From Anatilimnocola aggregata (GTDB lineage: Bacteria > Planctomycetota > Planctomycetia > Pirellulales > Pirellulaceae): a DNA stretch of 64,000 nt. The stretch lies in the NCBI RefSeq assembly GCF_007747655.1, contig NZ_CP036274.1, positions 2,356,001-2,420,000 on the forward strand, read 5' to 3'. The translations under genes were made by a program, and so were the position numbers. Shown piece after piece: positions 37,801 to 46,613 of the stretch (the stretch's first letter is position 1; each line of letters starts with the position of its first letter). The notes under the pieces were generated by a model, which had not been told where the DNA came from, did no database searches, and worked only from the letters and a program-made list of their open reading frames with translations.

Positions 37801-38196
37801 GTGAAAGCCCTTACCATGCCCAAATGGCAACAGTGGCTGATGCTGCTGGCCGTGGGTGCCACGCTCACCGTCAGCTTGGACCAGTGCGAAGCTGGTGGCC
37901 CGCGAACCCGCGCCGATCGGATTGCCCGCTATTACGCGGCTCAACGACCCTGGCACGGACCTTACGCCCACACGGGGACAGGTCAACCGTTGGCCCTTGT
38001 CGTCCCACCGACTTCGGTGATGCAGAACAGTTGGAGTTGGGGTGTGGCACAGTCAGAGATGACGCCCATCTATCACCAGTTTCATCGCGATTTCAATCCC
38101 GGGGCGGCGTACGGCGGATCACCGATCCTGCCGACGCCCCTCTGGCCGAGCCACACCGATCAACTCGGTGTTTATCCGATTCGCGGACCCTGGTAG
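37801..38196 (+). CDS. Small exported protein
   Basis: The 131-residue protein starts at GTG after a strong GGAGG. It has a signal peptide (KWQQWLMLLAVGATLTVSL) and a mature part rich in Trp, Tyr, His and Pro (RYYAAQRPWHGPYAHTG; YPIRGPW at the end). No domain is recognised. It lies 65 bases after another small His/Tyr-rich exported protein and probably shares its transcript. A 21-bp-arm inverted repeat follows. Confidence 0.68.
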   Translation: MKALTMPKWQQWLMLLAVGATLTVSLDQCEAGGPRTRADRIARYYAAQRPWHGPYAHTGTGQPLALVVPPTSVMQNSWSWGVAQSEMTPIYHQFHRDFNPGAAYGGSPILPTPLWPSHTDQLGVYPIRGPW

Positions 38197-38222
38197 TGAA
38201 CCAGCGGCAGTGATGTGAGTTA

Positions 38223-38295
38223 GGGGTCGGGAGTCTTTCGCGAAGGTTCGTTCAGCTACTTCGCTAAACAGAACTCGCGAAAGACTCCCGACCCC
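38223..38295. terminator. Perfect 21-bp inverted repeat between convergent genes
   Basis: Arms 38223-38243 and 38275-38295 are perfectly complementary over 21 bases and begin with the core GGGGTCGGGAGTC; the loop is 31 bases. It separates the small exported gene (plus) from the sulfatase (minus). The same core is found at 25835 and 33359, each time between convergent genes. Bidirectional termination is the likely effect, though there is no T-run. Confidence 0.75.
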
Positions 38296-38383
38296 GGCAC
38301 GATGACGAACTCGTCCGTCAACCCAACAGAGGCGTCCTCGGTCCGCAAGCCGGCCGAGGCTGTTGGAGCGGTGGACCAGTGCA

Positions 38384-39808
38384 TCACTTGTTCTTGTTTT
38401 TCTTCTTCCCCTGCTTGGCTTCGCCAGCAGGGCCAGCTTTATTCGCAGTTGGCAACAGCTTGGCCAACTCTGCTTTCACGCTGGCATGCTGGGCTTCGCT
38501 GGCCAGATTCTTCCATTCGTGCGGATCAACGTCGTGATCGTACAGTTCTTCGCTGCCGTCGTTGTAGCGAATGTATCTCCATTTTTCCGTGCGCACGGCA
38601 TGATCGCCGCGAAAGTACGTCGTAATCGCCGGCGTTGACCACTCTGCCTTGGGATCTTTCAGCAAGGGGACGATGTTCGCTCCTTCCACATGCGCAGGCT
38701 TCTGCAAATTGCACAGCGCGCAAAGGGTGGGATAGAGGGACATCAGGTCGACTGTCCGCTCGCAAACGGTGCCAGGTTTGGTGACACCCGGGACCGAGAT
38801 GATCAGCGGGGAACGCGTCGCTTCTTCCCAGAGTGCAAACTTGCGCCAATGTTCTTTCTCGCCCAAGTGCCAACCGTGATCGCTCCAAAGGACGACAATG
38901 GTGTTGTCCTTTTTGTCGGAGGCTTCGAGCGCGTCGAGCACTCGGCCCACTTGCACGTCCATGAAGGTGATCGTCGCCAGATATGCCTGGATCGCCTCTT
39001 TCCAGCGTCCCGACTGCAGCATGGCAGCATGATCGCCAGCGGGCTTGGCTACTTTCACGCCGTAAGCGGGCAAGTCGTCCAGATCGCCAGCTTTGGTCGG
39101 CGGGAGTTCAATCTGGTCGAGCGGGAACATATCGAAGTACTTTTGCGGTACGTTCCAAGGCATGTGTGGCTTATGAAAACCACAAGCCAGAAACAGCGGC
39201 TGATCGTGTTTGGCTTGCAAGTGACGCACGGTGAAACTGGCCGTGGCATAGTCGTCCATCTCTTCGTCACGCAGTTGAATGGGCTGGAACTTAATGCCGC
39301 CGACGCCGCCATCCTGACCTTTCTCGTTGCCCCTCCGCGTCGCGGGCTGATCTTGCTCCGGCGCGTGCGCATGAAATTCGCTCCAATCGTTTTCCCGTCG
39401 ATAAGCGTCGTGCGTGATCTTTCCCGCACCAATCACGTGATAGCCATTCTGCTTGAAGTGCAGGGGCAGCGTGACGACATCGGTATTGAGCGGACGCCAA
39501 TCGGTCCCGTTATCGTAGACGCCGCTGGTTCCCGGGCGACGGCCGGTCACAAGTGCCGCGCGTGACGGATTGCAGATCGGCGCGGCACAATAACTGCGGG
39601 TGAACGAAACGCCGCGACTGGCCAGGCGATCGAGGTTTGGCGTCTTGGCCCGCTGATGCCCGAGATAGCCCACCCAGTCGCGCAGATCGTCGATGGCGAT
39701 GAACAGGACGTTGGGCTGCTTGGCTGGCTCGGCAGCGGTCAAGGGCAGATGAGCAAGTGCGACGAACGTCGCGATCGACAGGCAGACAGCGGAGAGAAAT
39801 TTGTGCAT
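38384..39808 (-). CDS. Exported arylsulfatase-type sulfatase
   Basis: This enzyme cleaves sulfate esters, probably from sulfated polysaccharides outside the cytoplasm. A signal peptide (residues 1-26) is followed by NVLFIAIDDLRDWVG with metal-binding Asp residues and the formylglycine motif CNPSRAALVTGRRP (C-x-P-S-R; the Cys is matured by formylglycine-generating enzyme). HKPHMPW, WSDHGWHLGEKEHWRKF and the C-terminal YDHDVDPHEWKNLA tail fit iduronate-2-sulfatase-like members. Length is 474 residues. The last 30 residues are Lys-rich (QGKKKNKNK). Planctomycetes carry many such genes; the substrate cannot be told. The maturase is not in this window. Confidence 0.93.
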   Translation of the reverse strand: MHKFLSAVCLSIATFVALAHLPLTAAEPAKQPNVLFIAIDDLRDWVGYLGHQRAKTPNLDRLASRGVSFTRSYCAAPICNPSRAALVTGRRPGTSGVYDNGTDWRPLNTDVVTLPLHFKQNGYHVIGAGKITHDAYRRENDWSEFHAHAPEQDQPATRRGNEKGQDGGVGGIKFQPIQLRDEEMDDYATASFTVRHLQAKHDQPLFLACGFHKPHMPWNVPQKYFDMFPLDQIELPPTKAGDLDDLPAYGVKVAKPAGDHAAMLQSGRWKEAIQAYLATITFMDVQVGRVLDALEASDKKDNTIVVLWSDHGWHLGEKEHWRKFALWEEATRSPLIISVPGVTKPGTVCERTVDLMSLYPTLCALCNLQKPAHVEGANIVPLLKDPKAEWSTPAITTYFRGDHAVRTEKWRYIRYNDGSEELYDHDVDPHEWKNLASEAQHASVKAELAKLLPTANKAGPAGEAKQGKKKNKNK

Positions 39809-39904
39809 GAGACACTCCTTAACGAGCCATGACTGGCAATAGCTGACGAGCAGATGTCGTTATGCTATCCGCCCGGTAATCAGCTTGCATCCGAGGTACA
39901 CACC

Positions 39905-40585
39905 ATGCCCGCGAAAAATGCTGACCTGCACGGCAGTGCCCCTGATAAGTGCGAAGTAGCCCTGCTGATCATCGATATGATCAATGACCTCGAGTTTCCC
40001 GAGGGTGAAATGATCTTGCCGCAGGCTTTGAAGGTGGCCAAGCGAATTGCGGCGCTCAAGGCACGCTCCGTGGAAGCGGGCGTGCCGGTCATTTATGTGA
40101 ACGACAATTTTGGCCGCTGGCGTTCCGATTTCAGTGCCCAAGTTGACCATTGCCTGCACGATGGGGTGCGCGGTGAAAAACTGACCGAACTGCTGCAACC
40201 GGGCACAGATGATTACTTCGTGCTCAAGCCGAAGCACTCGGGCTTATACTCCACCTCGCTCGAACTGCTGCTCGACTATCTGCAAGCCCGCACGTTGATT
40301 CTCACCGGCATCGCTGGCAACATCTGCGTCCTCTTCACCGCCAACGATGCCTACCAGCGCGACTTTCACTTGCTCGTTCCCGCTGATTGCACCGCCTCGA
40401 ACACGTGCGCCGAGAACGAAGCCGCCCTGGAACAAATGAAACTTGTATTGAAGGCAGACACGCGCGCAGCGGCGGAGATAGAATTACCAAGGCCGGGGGC
40501 TACTGGCACCAAGGCGCAGCACCGTGGGAGTTCTGGACTGGTTGCAGGGAATTGCCTTTTATCCCAACGGGACAACGGCATGTAG
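39905..40585 (+). CDS. Isochorismatase-like cysteine hydrolase
   Basis: The protein belongs to the isochorismatase-like (nicotinamidase) superfamily: ALLIIDMINDLEFPEG carries the catalytic Asp, FVLKPKHSGLYSTSLELLL the Lys, and LILTGIAGNICVLFTANDAY the Cys. The Lys and Cys strands are clear. Substrates in the family are amides or enol ethers; none can be assigned. Start ATG at 39905 is after a plausible purine-rich region. The last 30 or so residues (from PRPGATGTKAQ) do not look like the family, and the stop codon lies inside a palindromic element that begins near 40562, so the C-terminus may have been extended or replaced. Confidence 0.83.
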   Translation: MPAKNADLHGSAPDKCEVALLIIDMINDLEFPEGEMILPQALKVAKRIAALKARSVEAGVPVIYVNDNFGRWRSDFSAQVDHCLHDGVRGEKLTELLQPGTDDYFVLKPKHSGLYSTSLELLLDYLQARTLILTGIAGNICVLFTANDAYQRDFHLLVPADCTASNTCAENEAALEQMKLVLKADTRAAAEIELPRPGATGTKAQHRGSSGLVAGNCLLSQRDNGM

Positions 40586-40707
40586 CCATGGGTGCAACCC
40601 GTGGTAGCGATCAATCCCGTCGTCTCTCCGGGACGAGTTTTCAATTTCATTCTTCCGCGGGTTTCGCTGCGCTCCACCCGTGGCGACAGACAGCGTCCCG
40701 CTGGGAC
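40562..40707. repeat. Composite palindromic element between isochorismatase and GNAT genes
   Basis: The stretch is bounded by similar palindromes TCCCAACGGGA (40562-40572) and GTCCCGCTGGGAC (40695-40707), which resemble each other in inverted orientation. Internal palindromes include GGGTGCAACCC (40590-40600) and CGTCTCTCCGGGACG (40621-40635). It recalls dispersed composite repeats of planctomycete genomes. It contains the stop codon of the upstream gene, so it may have inserted there. Function unknown. Confidence 0.6.
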
Positions 40708-40769
40708 GAATGCATTTGAGGCTTGCGGCACCTGTATCACAACTGCACGAAAGAGATCGCTTCGTCGCC

Positions 40770-41180
40770 ATGATTGAATACGCAGCCGAACCGAGTCTTA
40801 CTCCAGACGAGTTTATCGACGTGCTGCGGCGCTCGACGCTGGCGGAGCGGCGTCCCGTCGATGACCTGCCAACGATTGCTGGCATGCTGCAAAATGCCGG
40901 CGTGCTCATCACGGCGCGGTGCGAAGGACAGTTAGTCGGTGTCTCGCGGGCGATTACCGATTTTCATTACTGCACGTATTTGTCTGACCTGGCGGTGGAC
41001 GAAGCATTTCAGAAGCGCGGAATCGGTAAGGAACTAATCCAACGCACACACGCAGCAGCTGGACTGAATACAACACTGATCCTGCTTTCTGCTCCTGCCG
41101 CCCGCAGTTACTACCCGCACATCGGCCTGCAGGCGCACGATTCGTGTTGGCTGATTCCACGGCGGTCGAGGGGCACATAA
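40770..41180 (+). CDS. GNAT family N-acetyltransferase
   Basis: This acetyl-CoA-dependent transferase of 136 residues shows the typical core: [19 protein letters not shown] then [20 protein letters not shown] (the acetyl-CoA loop R/Q-x-x-G-x-G/A, here QKRGIG) and [10 protein letters not shown] near the end, typical of this small GNAT type. The start is ATG at 40770; the upstream frame runs into a palindromic element. The substrate is unknown. It is separate from the GNAT at 46116-46613 and not closely similar. Confidence 0.85.
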   Translation: MIEYAAEPSLTPDEFIDVLRRSTLAERRPVDDLPTIAGMLQNAGVLITARCEGQLVGVSRAITDFHYCTYLSDLAVDEAFQKRGIGKELIQRTHAAAGLNTTLILLSAPAARSYYPHIGLQAHDSCWLIPRRSRGT

Positions 41181-41475
41181 GCGCCAAATTGTCGCGGGCC
41201 TTGCTCCCTTGGTGACTTTCGCCCCCATCCATCAGCCCGCGCTGATTGACTTTGCCCCCTTAACCCCTACAATGCGGCCAATTGGCTTCCTTTCCCAGAC
41301 CGCTGATGGATCGCCGGTTTGCCAGCCTGTAAATGTCCCTCCCAGCCTTCACCGCGAACGATGTCGTGGTGACGGGCGTACAACTTACCGCTGTTGTCCT
41401 CTTGTTTTTCGTCCCGTGGTGGTTCGGGCAACGTGCCTGGCTACCGACGTTGTTTTCGATCAGGAGTCTGTGCCC

Positions 41476-42060
41476 ATGACCCGTCGTTTGTTTTCCCTGT
41501 TCGCTCTGGCTGCCTTGACCCTTTGTGCCACCCCTGTCTTCGCTGCTGAACTCGCTCCCGGCGAGAAGGCCCCTGAATACAAGGGTCTGGTAGGCGTCGA
41601 TGGCAAGGAATACAGCTTGGCCGATGTGAAGGATGCCAAGGCTGTTGTCGTTTGCTTCACCTGCAATATCTGCCCCGTCTCGGTCGCTTACGAAGACCGC
41701 TTCGTCGAGTTCACCAAGAAGTACAAGGACAAGGGCGTGGCGTTCATCGCCATCAATTGCAACACCAAGACCGAAGACCTGGCCGCCATGAAGACCCGCG
41801 CTGAAGACAAGGGATTCAACTTCCCCTACGTCTTCGACAAGTCGGGTGCCACCGCCACTCAGTACGGTGCTCGCGTAACGCCTCACCTGTACGTCCTCGA
41901 TGGCAAGCGTGCAATTCAGTACGTCGGTGCTTTCGACGACAATCAAAAGGCCCCGAGCAAGCACTACGTTGCTGACGCTGTCGACGCTGTTCTCGCCGGC
42001 AAGACCGTCGAAACCGCTCAGACCAAGGCCTTCGGCTGCGGTATCCAGAACAAGAAGTAA
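41476..42060 (+). CDS. Exported thioredoxin-fold redoxin
   Basis: The 194-residue protein has a signal peptide (MTRRLFSLFALAALTLCATPVFA), then ELAPGEKAPEYKGLVGVDGK, the active-site region VVCFTCNICPVSVAYEDRF with CxxC (Cys-Asn-Ile-Cys), VAFIAINCNTKTEDLAAM, and ARVTPHLYVLDGKRAIQYVG with the cis-Pro strand. It ends AFGCGIQNKK, like periplasmic redoxins with a conserved GCxI end. It likely works on disulfides or peroxides in the periplasm. AGGAG before the ATG fixes the start at 41476; a longer frame exists but lacks such a site. Codon use is notably biased toward favoured codons, suggesting high expression. Confidence 0.88.
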   Translation: MTRRLFSLFALAALTLCATPVFAAELAPGEKAPEYKGLVGVDGKEYSLADVKDAKAVVVCFTCNICPVSVAYEDRFVEFTKKYKDKGVAFIAINCNTKTEDLAAMKTRAEDKGFNFPYVFDKSGATATQYGARVTPHLYVLDGKRAIQYVGAFDDNQKAPSKHYVADAVDAVLAGKTVETAQTKAFGCGIQNKK

Positions 42061-42196
42061 ATACTGCTGCGAGTCGTTCGTTGAGAACCTCAGCGAATGA
42101 CTCTGCTGCTCCGATTCGCGCTGCCGCTTCAAGCTCAACTTGGGCGGCAGCGTTGTTTCTTGCCCACCTGTTTTATCTGCCTGCGGAGATCCCACC

Positions 42197-42754
42197 GTGC
42201 TGAAGTTTCTCTCGTCGCGCGCTTGTTGCTTGCTGCTGGTCGCAGTTGTGGGCTGCTCCGTTGAATCGAGTAACACAGCGGGGCCGACTGCTGAAGTAAC
42301 GACGACGCCCGTTGTCGAATCGGCCGCCATTGATCCGGCGACGATTTCCGTGCAAGTCGGCGATGAGAAAGCGCTGGAGGAACTGATCAAGAAGCACAAG
42401 GGTCAGGTGATCCTCGTCGACTATTGGGCCACCTGGTGCCACCCGTGCGTCGAAGGCTTTCCGCACACGGTCGATGCCTTTGAAAAATACGAGAAGCAAG
42501 GTTTGACGGCAATCGCCGTCTCGTTTGACGACGCCGAAGAAGAACCCAAGGTCCGCAAGTTTCTCGCCGGCCAGCGCGCGCGGTTCGACAACCTGATTTC
42601 CAGCTTGCCGCAAGGCTCTGAGAACTTCGAACGATTTGGCATCGAGCAAGTGCCTCACTATCGCCTGTACGACCGCACCGGCAAACTGCGGCACAAATGG
42701 GACGCAGCGCCCAAAGACCTCGACGCACAGGTCACTGTACTTCTCGCGGAATAA
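42197..42754 (+). CDS. Thioredoxin-like lipoprotein (TlpA type)
   Basis: This 185-residue lipoprotein starts at GTG 42197, 8 bases after GGAG. The signal ends in a lipobox VVGCS, with the lipidated Cys near residue 20. A linker precedes the thioredoxin fold with the redox motif YWATWCHPCVEGFP (WCxxC, here Cys-His-Pro-Cys, with the Pro typical of oxidoreductases), AIAVSFDDAEEEP and the cis-Pro strand GIEQVPHYRLY. It likely reduces or oxidises disulfides on the periplasmic face of a membrane. It follows another exported redoxin by 136 bases. Confidence 0.86.
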   Translation: MLKFLSSRACCLLLVAVVGCSVESSNTAGPTAEVTTTPVVESAAIDPATISVQVGDEKALEELIKKHKGQVILVDYWATWCHPCVEGFPHTVDAFEKYEKQGLTAIAVSFDDAEEEPKVRKFLAGQRARFDNLISSLPQGSENFERFGIEQVPHYRLYDRTGKLRHKWDAAPKDLDAQVTVLLAE

Positions 42755-42838
42755 GTTCGCTGGCGAGCCTCGAAGTTGAGTTGGCTGCGGGCAACGACTC
42801 ATCCACTCGCAGCAGTTCTTTTCTGCGAGGGGAATGCC

Positions 42839-43534
42839 ATGAATACTGTCGCGGGAGGACCGCGCGCACGTCGGCGCACCAAAGAGTTGGCGTTCATCAG
42901 CATCGCGGTCGGCGGGCTGGCGATTGTCGTGGGGGGATTGCTCGCGGCCACTTATCTGCCGGCGCTGTGGGCTTATCACCACTATCAGCCCCAAGAAGGT
43001 GATGTCATTTTTCAATCGCTGCCATTTTCCGAATTGGTGAAGGCGATTGAAGGAGCGACAAACTCACCGTATTCGCATTGCGGCATCGTCGCCAAAGAAG
43101 ATGGCCGCTGGGTGGTGTACGAAGCGCTCACACCCGTTGGGCCGACTCCCCTGCGGGAGTTTATTTTTCGAGGGCGGGACAATGCCTTCGTTGTGAAGCG
43201 ATTGAAAGCGGACCACCAGCCGCACGTGCCGAAGATGCTAGCGACCGTGCGCAGCTATCGCGGGCGGTTGTACGACCAGCGCTATCGGCTGGATGACAAC
43301 GCCGAGGCCATTTACTGCAGCGAATTGATTTTTCTCGCCTATCGCGAAGCTACCGGGGGCCAGCCCTTGGGCAAACTCGTCACGCTGGGCAAGCTGAAGT
43401 GGCAGCCGTATATCGAGTTGATCGAGCAGATCGAAAAAGGGCCGGCACCGCTCGACCGGCAGATCATCACGCCGCGCGACCTGGCTCGCGCCGAGCAGTT
43501 GGAGCGAGTCTATGCGTTTGGATATGGACGCTAG
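42839..43534 (+). CDS. YiiX/YebB-like permuted NlpC/P60 cysteine hydrolase, membrane-anchored
   Basis: The protein of 231 residues has one N-terminal membrane helix (ISIAVGGLAIVVGGLLAATYL), then a circularly permuted papain-fold domain: EGDVIFQSLPFSELVKAIEG, SPYSHCGIV with the His region, and EAIYCSELIFLAYREATG with the probable nucleophile Cys in YCSEL. Members cleave peptide or lipid-linked bonds in the envelope; the true substrate is unknown. Start is ATG at 42839, after GAGGGG. It is 84 bases downstream of the thioredoxin lipoprotein. Confidence 0.84.
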   Translation: MNTVAGGPRARRRTKELAFISIAVGGLAIVVGGLLAATYLPALWAYHHYQPQEGDVIFQSLPFSELVKAIEGATNSPYSHCGIVAKEDGRWVVYEALTPVGPTPLREFIFRGRDNAFVVKRLKADHQPHVPKMLATVRSYRGRLYDQRYRLDDNAEAIYCSELIFLAYREATGGQPLGKLVTLGKLKWQPYIELIEQIEKGPAPLDRQIITPRDLARAEQLERVYAFGYGR

Positions 43535-43623
43535 CTGAGAAGGCAAACTTTGAACTTCAAACATTTGCCAAATGTCCCTACACTCCCGCCCTTCGCTCCA
43601 CGTTCTCTGGCGGGTGTGTACCC

Positions 43624-44592
43624 ATGAAGAAATCTGCGCCCCTCTTCCTGTTTCTGATCGCCCTGTTTGGCGGCGGATACTTTTTTCGCGGGCCGCTGGC
43701 CGAGTTCGTCAAGCAACTGCCGCAGGGGAATGGGAGCGTCTATCAAACTTCGACGCAGGTGCCGCCGCCACGCGGCAACGCGTCGATTCGGATCGCTTCG
43801 TTCAACATTCAAGTGTTCGGCGATGCCAAGATCAACAACCCGGCGGTGATGCCGATCATCGTCGATGTGCTGAAGAATTTTGATTTGATCGCCATTCAAG
43901 AAATTCGTGCCCAGCAGGATGTTTGCCAGCAGTTGGTGGCCATGCTGAATGCGGATGGCAAGTTTCGCTACGACTACGTCGTTGGTCCGCGCCTGGGGCG
44001 ATCGAGCAGCAAAGAACAATACGCGTATATCTACGATCTGGCCAGTATCGAGATCGATCGAAACCAATTGTATACCGTCAACGATCGGAATGACCTGCTA
44101 CACCGCGAACCGCTGGTGGGTTGGTTCCGCGCGCGAGGTCCACAGCCCGGCGAAGCATTCACCTTTACATTGGTGAACGTCCACACCGATCCTGATGAAG
44201 TGGATCGGGAACTCGATGCGCTCGCAGACGCCTTCATTGCGGTGCGCGACGATCAGCGGCAAGAAGACGACGTTGTCATGCTCGGCGATTTCAATGCCCA
44301 CAATGCCAAGTTGGGAAGGCTCGGACTGCTGCCTAACTTAGTCTGCGTCGTCAACAACAAGCCAACGAACACTCGTGGCGACAAGCAGTACGATAACATC
44401 CTGTTCAGTCGCGTGGCGACAACCGAATTTGTCGGCAGAGGGGGCGTGTTCGATTTTCTGCGCCACTACAACTTAACGCTCGAGCAGGCACTGGAAGTAT
44501 CCGATCACCTGCCCGTATGGGCCGAATTTAGCGTGTATGAAGGTGGCCGGCCAGCGCACCTGGCAACTGCCCCCAATTCGCCGAAGTTCTAA
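43624..44592 (+). CDS. Endonuclease/exonuclease/phosphatase-family protein, membrane-anchored
   Basis: This 322-residue protein has an N-terminal hydrophobic anchor (APLFLFLIALFGGGYFF), then an EEP (DNase I-like) fold: IRIASFNIQVFG, DLIAIQEIR with the metal-binding Glu, FTLVNVHTDP, VVMLGDFNAHN and SDHLPVWAEF with the catalytic Asp-His. All catalytic residues are visible. The family cuts DNA, RNA or phosphoesters; a secreted or periplasmic nuclease is likely. Start at ATG 43624 is 89 bases after the YiiX-like gene; the longer frame overlaps it and is rejected. Confidence 0.88.
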   Translation: MKKSAPLFLFLIALFGGGYFFRGPLAEFVKQLPQGNGSVYQTSTQVPPPRGNASIRIASFNIQVFGDAKINNPAVMPIIVDVLKNFDLIAIQEIRAQQDVCQQLVAMLNADGKFRYDYVVGPRLGRSSSKEQYAYIYDLASIEIDRNQLYTVNDRNDLLHREPLVGWFRARGPQPGEAFTFTLVNVHTDPDEVDRELDALADAFIAVRDDQRQEDDVVMLGDFNAHNAKLGRLGLLPNLVCVVNNKPTNTRGDKQYDNILFSRVATTEFVGRGGVFDFLRHYNLTLEQALEVSDHLPVWAEFSVYEGGRPAHLATAPNSPKF

Positions 44593-44611
44593 TCGCTGCT
44601 GGGCGGTCGGC

Positions 44612-45715
44612 CTACTTTAGCGCTTGCCGCAGCTTTTCGAGTTGCTTGCGGGCCTCGTCCAGGCGAGCTTGGGCCTGCTTGAGCTGCTCGTTATCGGCAG
44701 CGTCTTTGAAGGCTTCTTTCAAGCTGGCTTCGGCGGCTTGAATCGACTTGTCGAGCGCGTCAATCGACTCCAGTTGTGCTTTGTCGGGATTGGGAACTGG
44801 GGCTGGAACAGGGACCGGTGCTGCCGGAACCAGATCGAAGGGAATGCCACCGACGGGAATCGGAATTCCCGGAGCACCGGGAGCGGCAGGAAGTGCGGGG
44901 ACAATGCGACGCGGGGCGATTGCCGGGGCAAGGCCGCCGACGCCGATCGCGCCAAACTTGATCGCCACATCTTTCTGCGCGTACTGTTCGTAGATCTTGT
45001 GCGCTTCGGGCTGCTTGGTCTTCAACTCTTCCGCGTTCTTGGCTTCGTACTTCTTGGTCTCTGACTTGCCGTCTTTGGTTTCGGTCACTTCCAGCTGCAG
45101 ACCCTTCTCCGGATCGTCGACAATTTTCACCTGACGATCTTTATCCTTCACTTCGGTCGTCTTCACACCGTTCTCGATTTTCACGCTCGTTGTGATTCCG
45201 CCACCGGCACCACCCACGGCCACTGCTCGGGCGACGGCAATACGCAAACCCACGGGACCAGCGAAGCCGCGAACATTGGCGTTCGGCGTAGCTGGCTGTT
45301 GAGGGGGCGTGAGAATTTCGCTGGCGCGGCGCGAAGCGGAGCCGAGGTCCGCTTTGGCCAGGCGTTCGAGGGCTGCCTTGGCGGCGTCTTTGGCGGCGGG
45401 GGCACCTTTCTCGAAGTGATTTTTGAGAATGTCAAAGGCCCGCATCGAAGCTTCGCGACTTTCGCCGCTGGTGGCTTTTTCGAGCGCGGGGACTGCCTGC
45501 TCCCCAGCTGCGGCGAGTCGCTGCGAAGCATCTTGCCGGGCTGTGAATTCTTCAGCATCAAGCTGCTTGATGAGTTCGGCGATATCGGTGGCCGCGGCGG
45601 GCTTATCGGCAGCCGGAGGTGCAGCCTCTTGCGCGTGGCCGGTTGGCAACGTCAGGCAACAAAAACCGCAGCTTAAAGTCAGGCCGAAAAACAGTCGTCG
45701 AAAGGGGAGCGACAT
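44612..45715 (-). CDS. Exported low-complexity protein with HEAT-like region
   Basis: The 367-residue protein has a signal peptide (residues 1-28) and an Ala/Lys-rich HEAT-like stretch (ELIKQLDAEEFTARQDASQR ... QAVPALEKATSGESREASMR). A central acidic/basic beta region is followed by a Pro-rich segment (PAAPVPVPAPVPNPDKAQL) and a C-terminal coiled coil (SIQAAEASLKEAFKDAADNE onward). No enzyme motif is present. It converges with the EEP gene. Role unknown, perhaps structural in the envelope. Confidence 0.72.
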   Translation of the reverse strand: MSLPFRRLFFGLTLSCGFCCLTLPTGHAQEAAPPAADKPAAATDIAELIKQLDAEEFTARQDASQRLAAAGEQAVPALEKATSGESREASMRAFDILKNHFEKGAPAAKDAAKAALERLAKADLGSASRRASEILTPPQQPATPNANVRGFAGPVGLRIAVARAVAVGGAGGGITTSVKIENGVKTTEVKDKDRQVKIVDDPEKGLQLEVTETKDGKSETKKYEAKNAEELKTKQPEAHKIYEQYAQKDVAIKFGAIGVGGLAPAIAPRRIVPALPAAPGAPGIPIPVGGIPFDLVPAAPVPVPAPVPNPDKAQLESIDALDKSIQAAEASLKEAFKDAADNEQLKQAQARLDEARKQLEKLRQALK

Positions 45716-45872
45716 ACATCACCTCTGGCAATGATAAACGGAGAGCGTGGCAGGTCGCACGTATGTTACCGCAGGCGGGCCGTTCTTGCAGCCCAAAAGT
45801 GGGTTTTTAGCTCACTCCGGCAAGCGGGATTTGCAAATTTCAGGTGAAGCAACTTCCCCATTGAAGGGCACT

Positions 45873-46059
45873 GCGTGGTAGTTCGCTCACTCGGCAATGC
45901 ATCTCCAGGCGACGCTTCGGGGAACTCCACGAACTGACGACGGATGTCACTTGCTGGTCCACCGAAATAAACAACACCCAGCGCGGCGTCGATTGGCAAC
46001 TAAAAATCGATGACGCTCGCTGCAAACTCAAGTCGGTCGACCCGAAAACTAAGACGTGA
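45873..46059 (+). pseudogene. Possible gene remnant containing a repeated block
   Basis: In one frame this 187-base stretch reads without a stop to TGA at 46059 and includes RRFGELHELT, then WQLKIDDARCKLKS near the end, a pattern reminiscent of the C-terminus of some IS630-type transposases. There is no start codon or ribosome-binding site. Bases 45898-45936 match 46772-46810 at 33 of 39 positions. It may be a degraded mobile-element end; this is tentative. The remainder of the spacer 45716-46115 shows nothing else. Confidence 0.3.
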
Positions 46060-46115
46060 CAAACCTCTAGGAGCAGTATGCCTAGAACTCTCGGAGTCTA
46101 ATCCACAGCAGGCGA

Positions 46116-46613
46116 TTACTGGGGCAATTCGCTTGGCTTGTCCGCTGCGAGCATCATTTTTTCCATCACGGTGCGAAATCCCAAGCTGGCAAACGCCTCC
46201 CGTGCCTGCTCATTAAACGCCCATATATCCAAATCGATCCAGTTTGCGCCGCGCGCTTCGGCTTCGCGTTTCAACTCGGCAAGAAGTAACCGGGCAATTC
46301 CCTGGCGGCGGAAGCGAGGCGATACCATGATCCCGGCCAGATAGCAGATGCGGTGGGGCACCAGGCACCAACTTTCTTCGCGATCCCGAAACTCGGCACT
46401 GAGAAACGCCACAGGCCGATCCTCTTCCGCCACGAGCCAATAGGACGAGGGTGATTGAATCATGGCCGCGACGGCGCGCTCCATTGTTTCGGCAGGGGTA
46501 TCACGCCTGAACCTGTCGGGGAAGGCCTGTGCGTGCATCTCCTGCATGCCCTGATTCAATGCCGCCAGCGCCGGCGCATCGGAAACGGTCGCCTTGCGAA
46601 TCTTCATACGCAT
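46116..46613 (-). CDS. GNAT family N-acetyltransferase
   Basis: This protein of 165 residues has MKIRKATVSDAPALAALNQG at the N-terminus, a central beta strand (YWLVAEEDRPVAFLSAEF), the acetyl-CoA loop in GIMVSPRFRRQGIARLLLAE (R-x-x-G-x-A), and a C-terminal DIWAFNEQAREAFASLGFR typical of the fold. The substrate is not known. Two ATGs, at 46613 and 46607, are possible; upstream codons to 46688 are less likely. It stands between two copies of a 39-base repeated block (45898 and 46772). Confidence 0.86.
   Translation of the reverse strand: MRMKIRKATVSDAPALAALNQGMQEMHAQAFPDRFRRDTPAETMERAVAAMIQSPSSYWLVAEEDRPVAFLSAEFRDREESWCLVPHRICYLAGIMVSPRFRRQGIARLLLAELKREAEARGANWIDLDIWAFNEQAREAFASLGFRTVMEKMMLAADKPSELPQ

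Noticed and set aside
41260-42399. Minus-strand open frame of 379 codons
   Set aside because: Antisense to two thioredoxin-fold genes with signal peptides and catalytic CxxC motifs; low-complexity translation.
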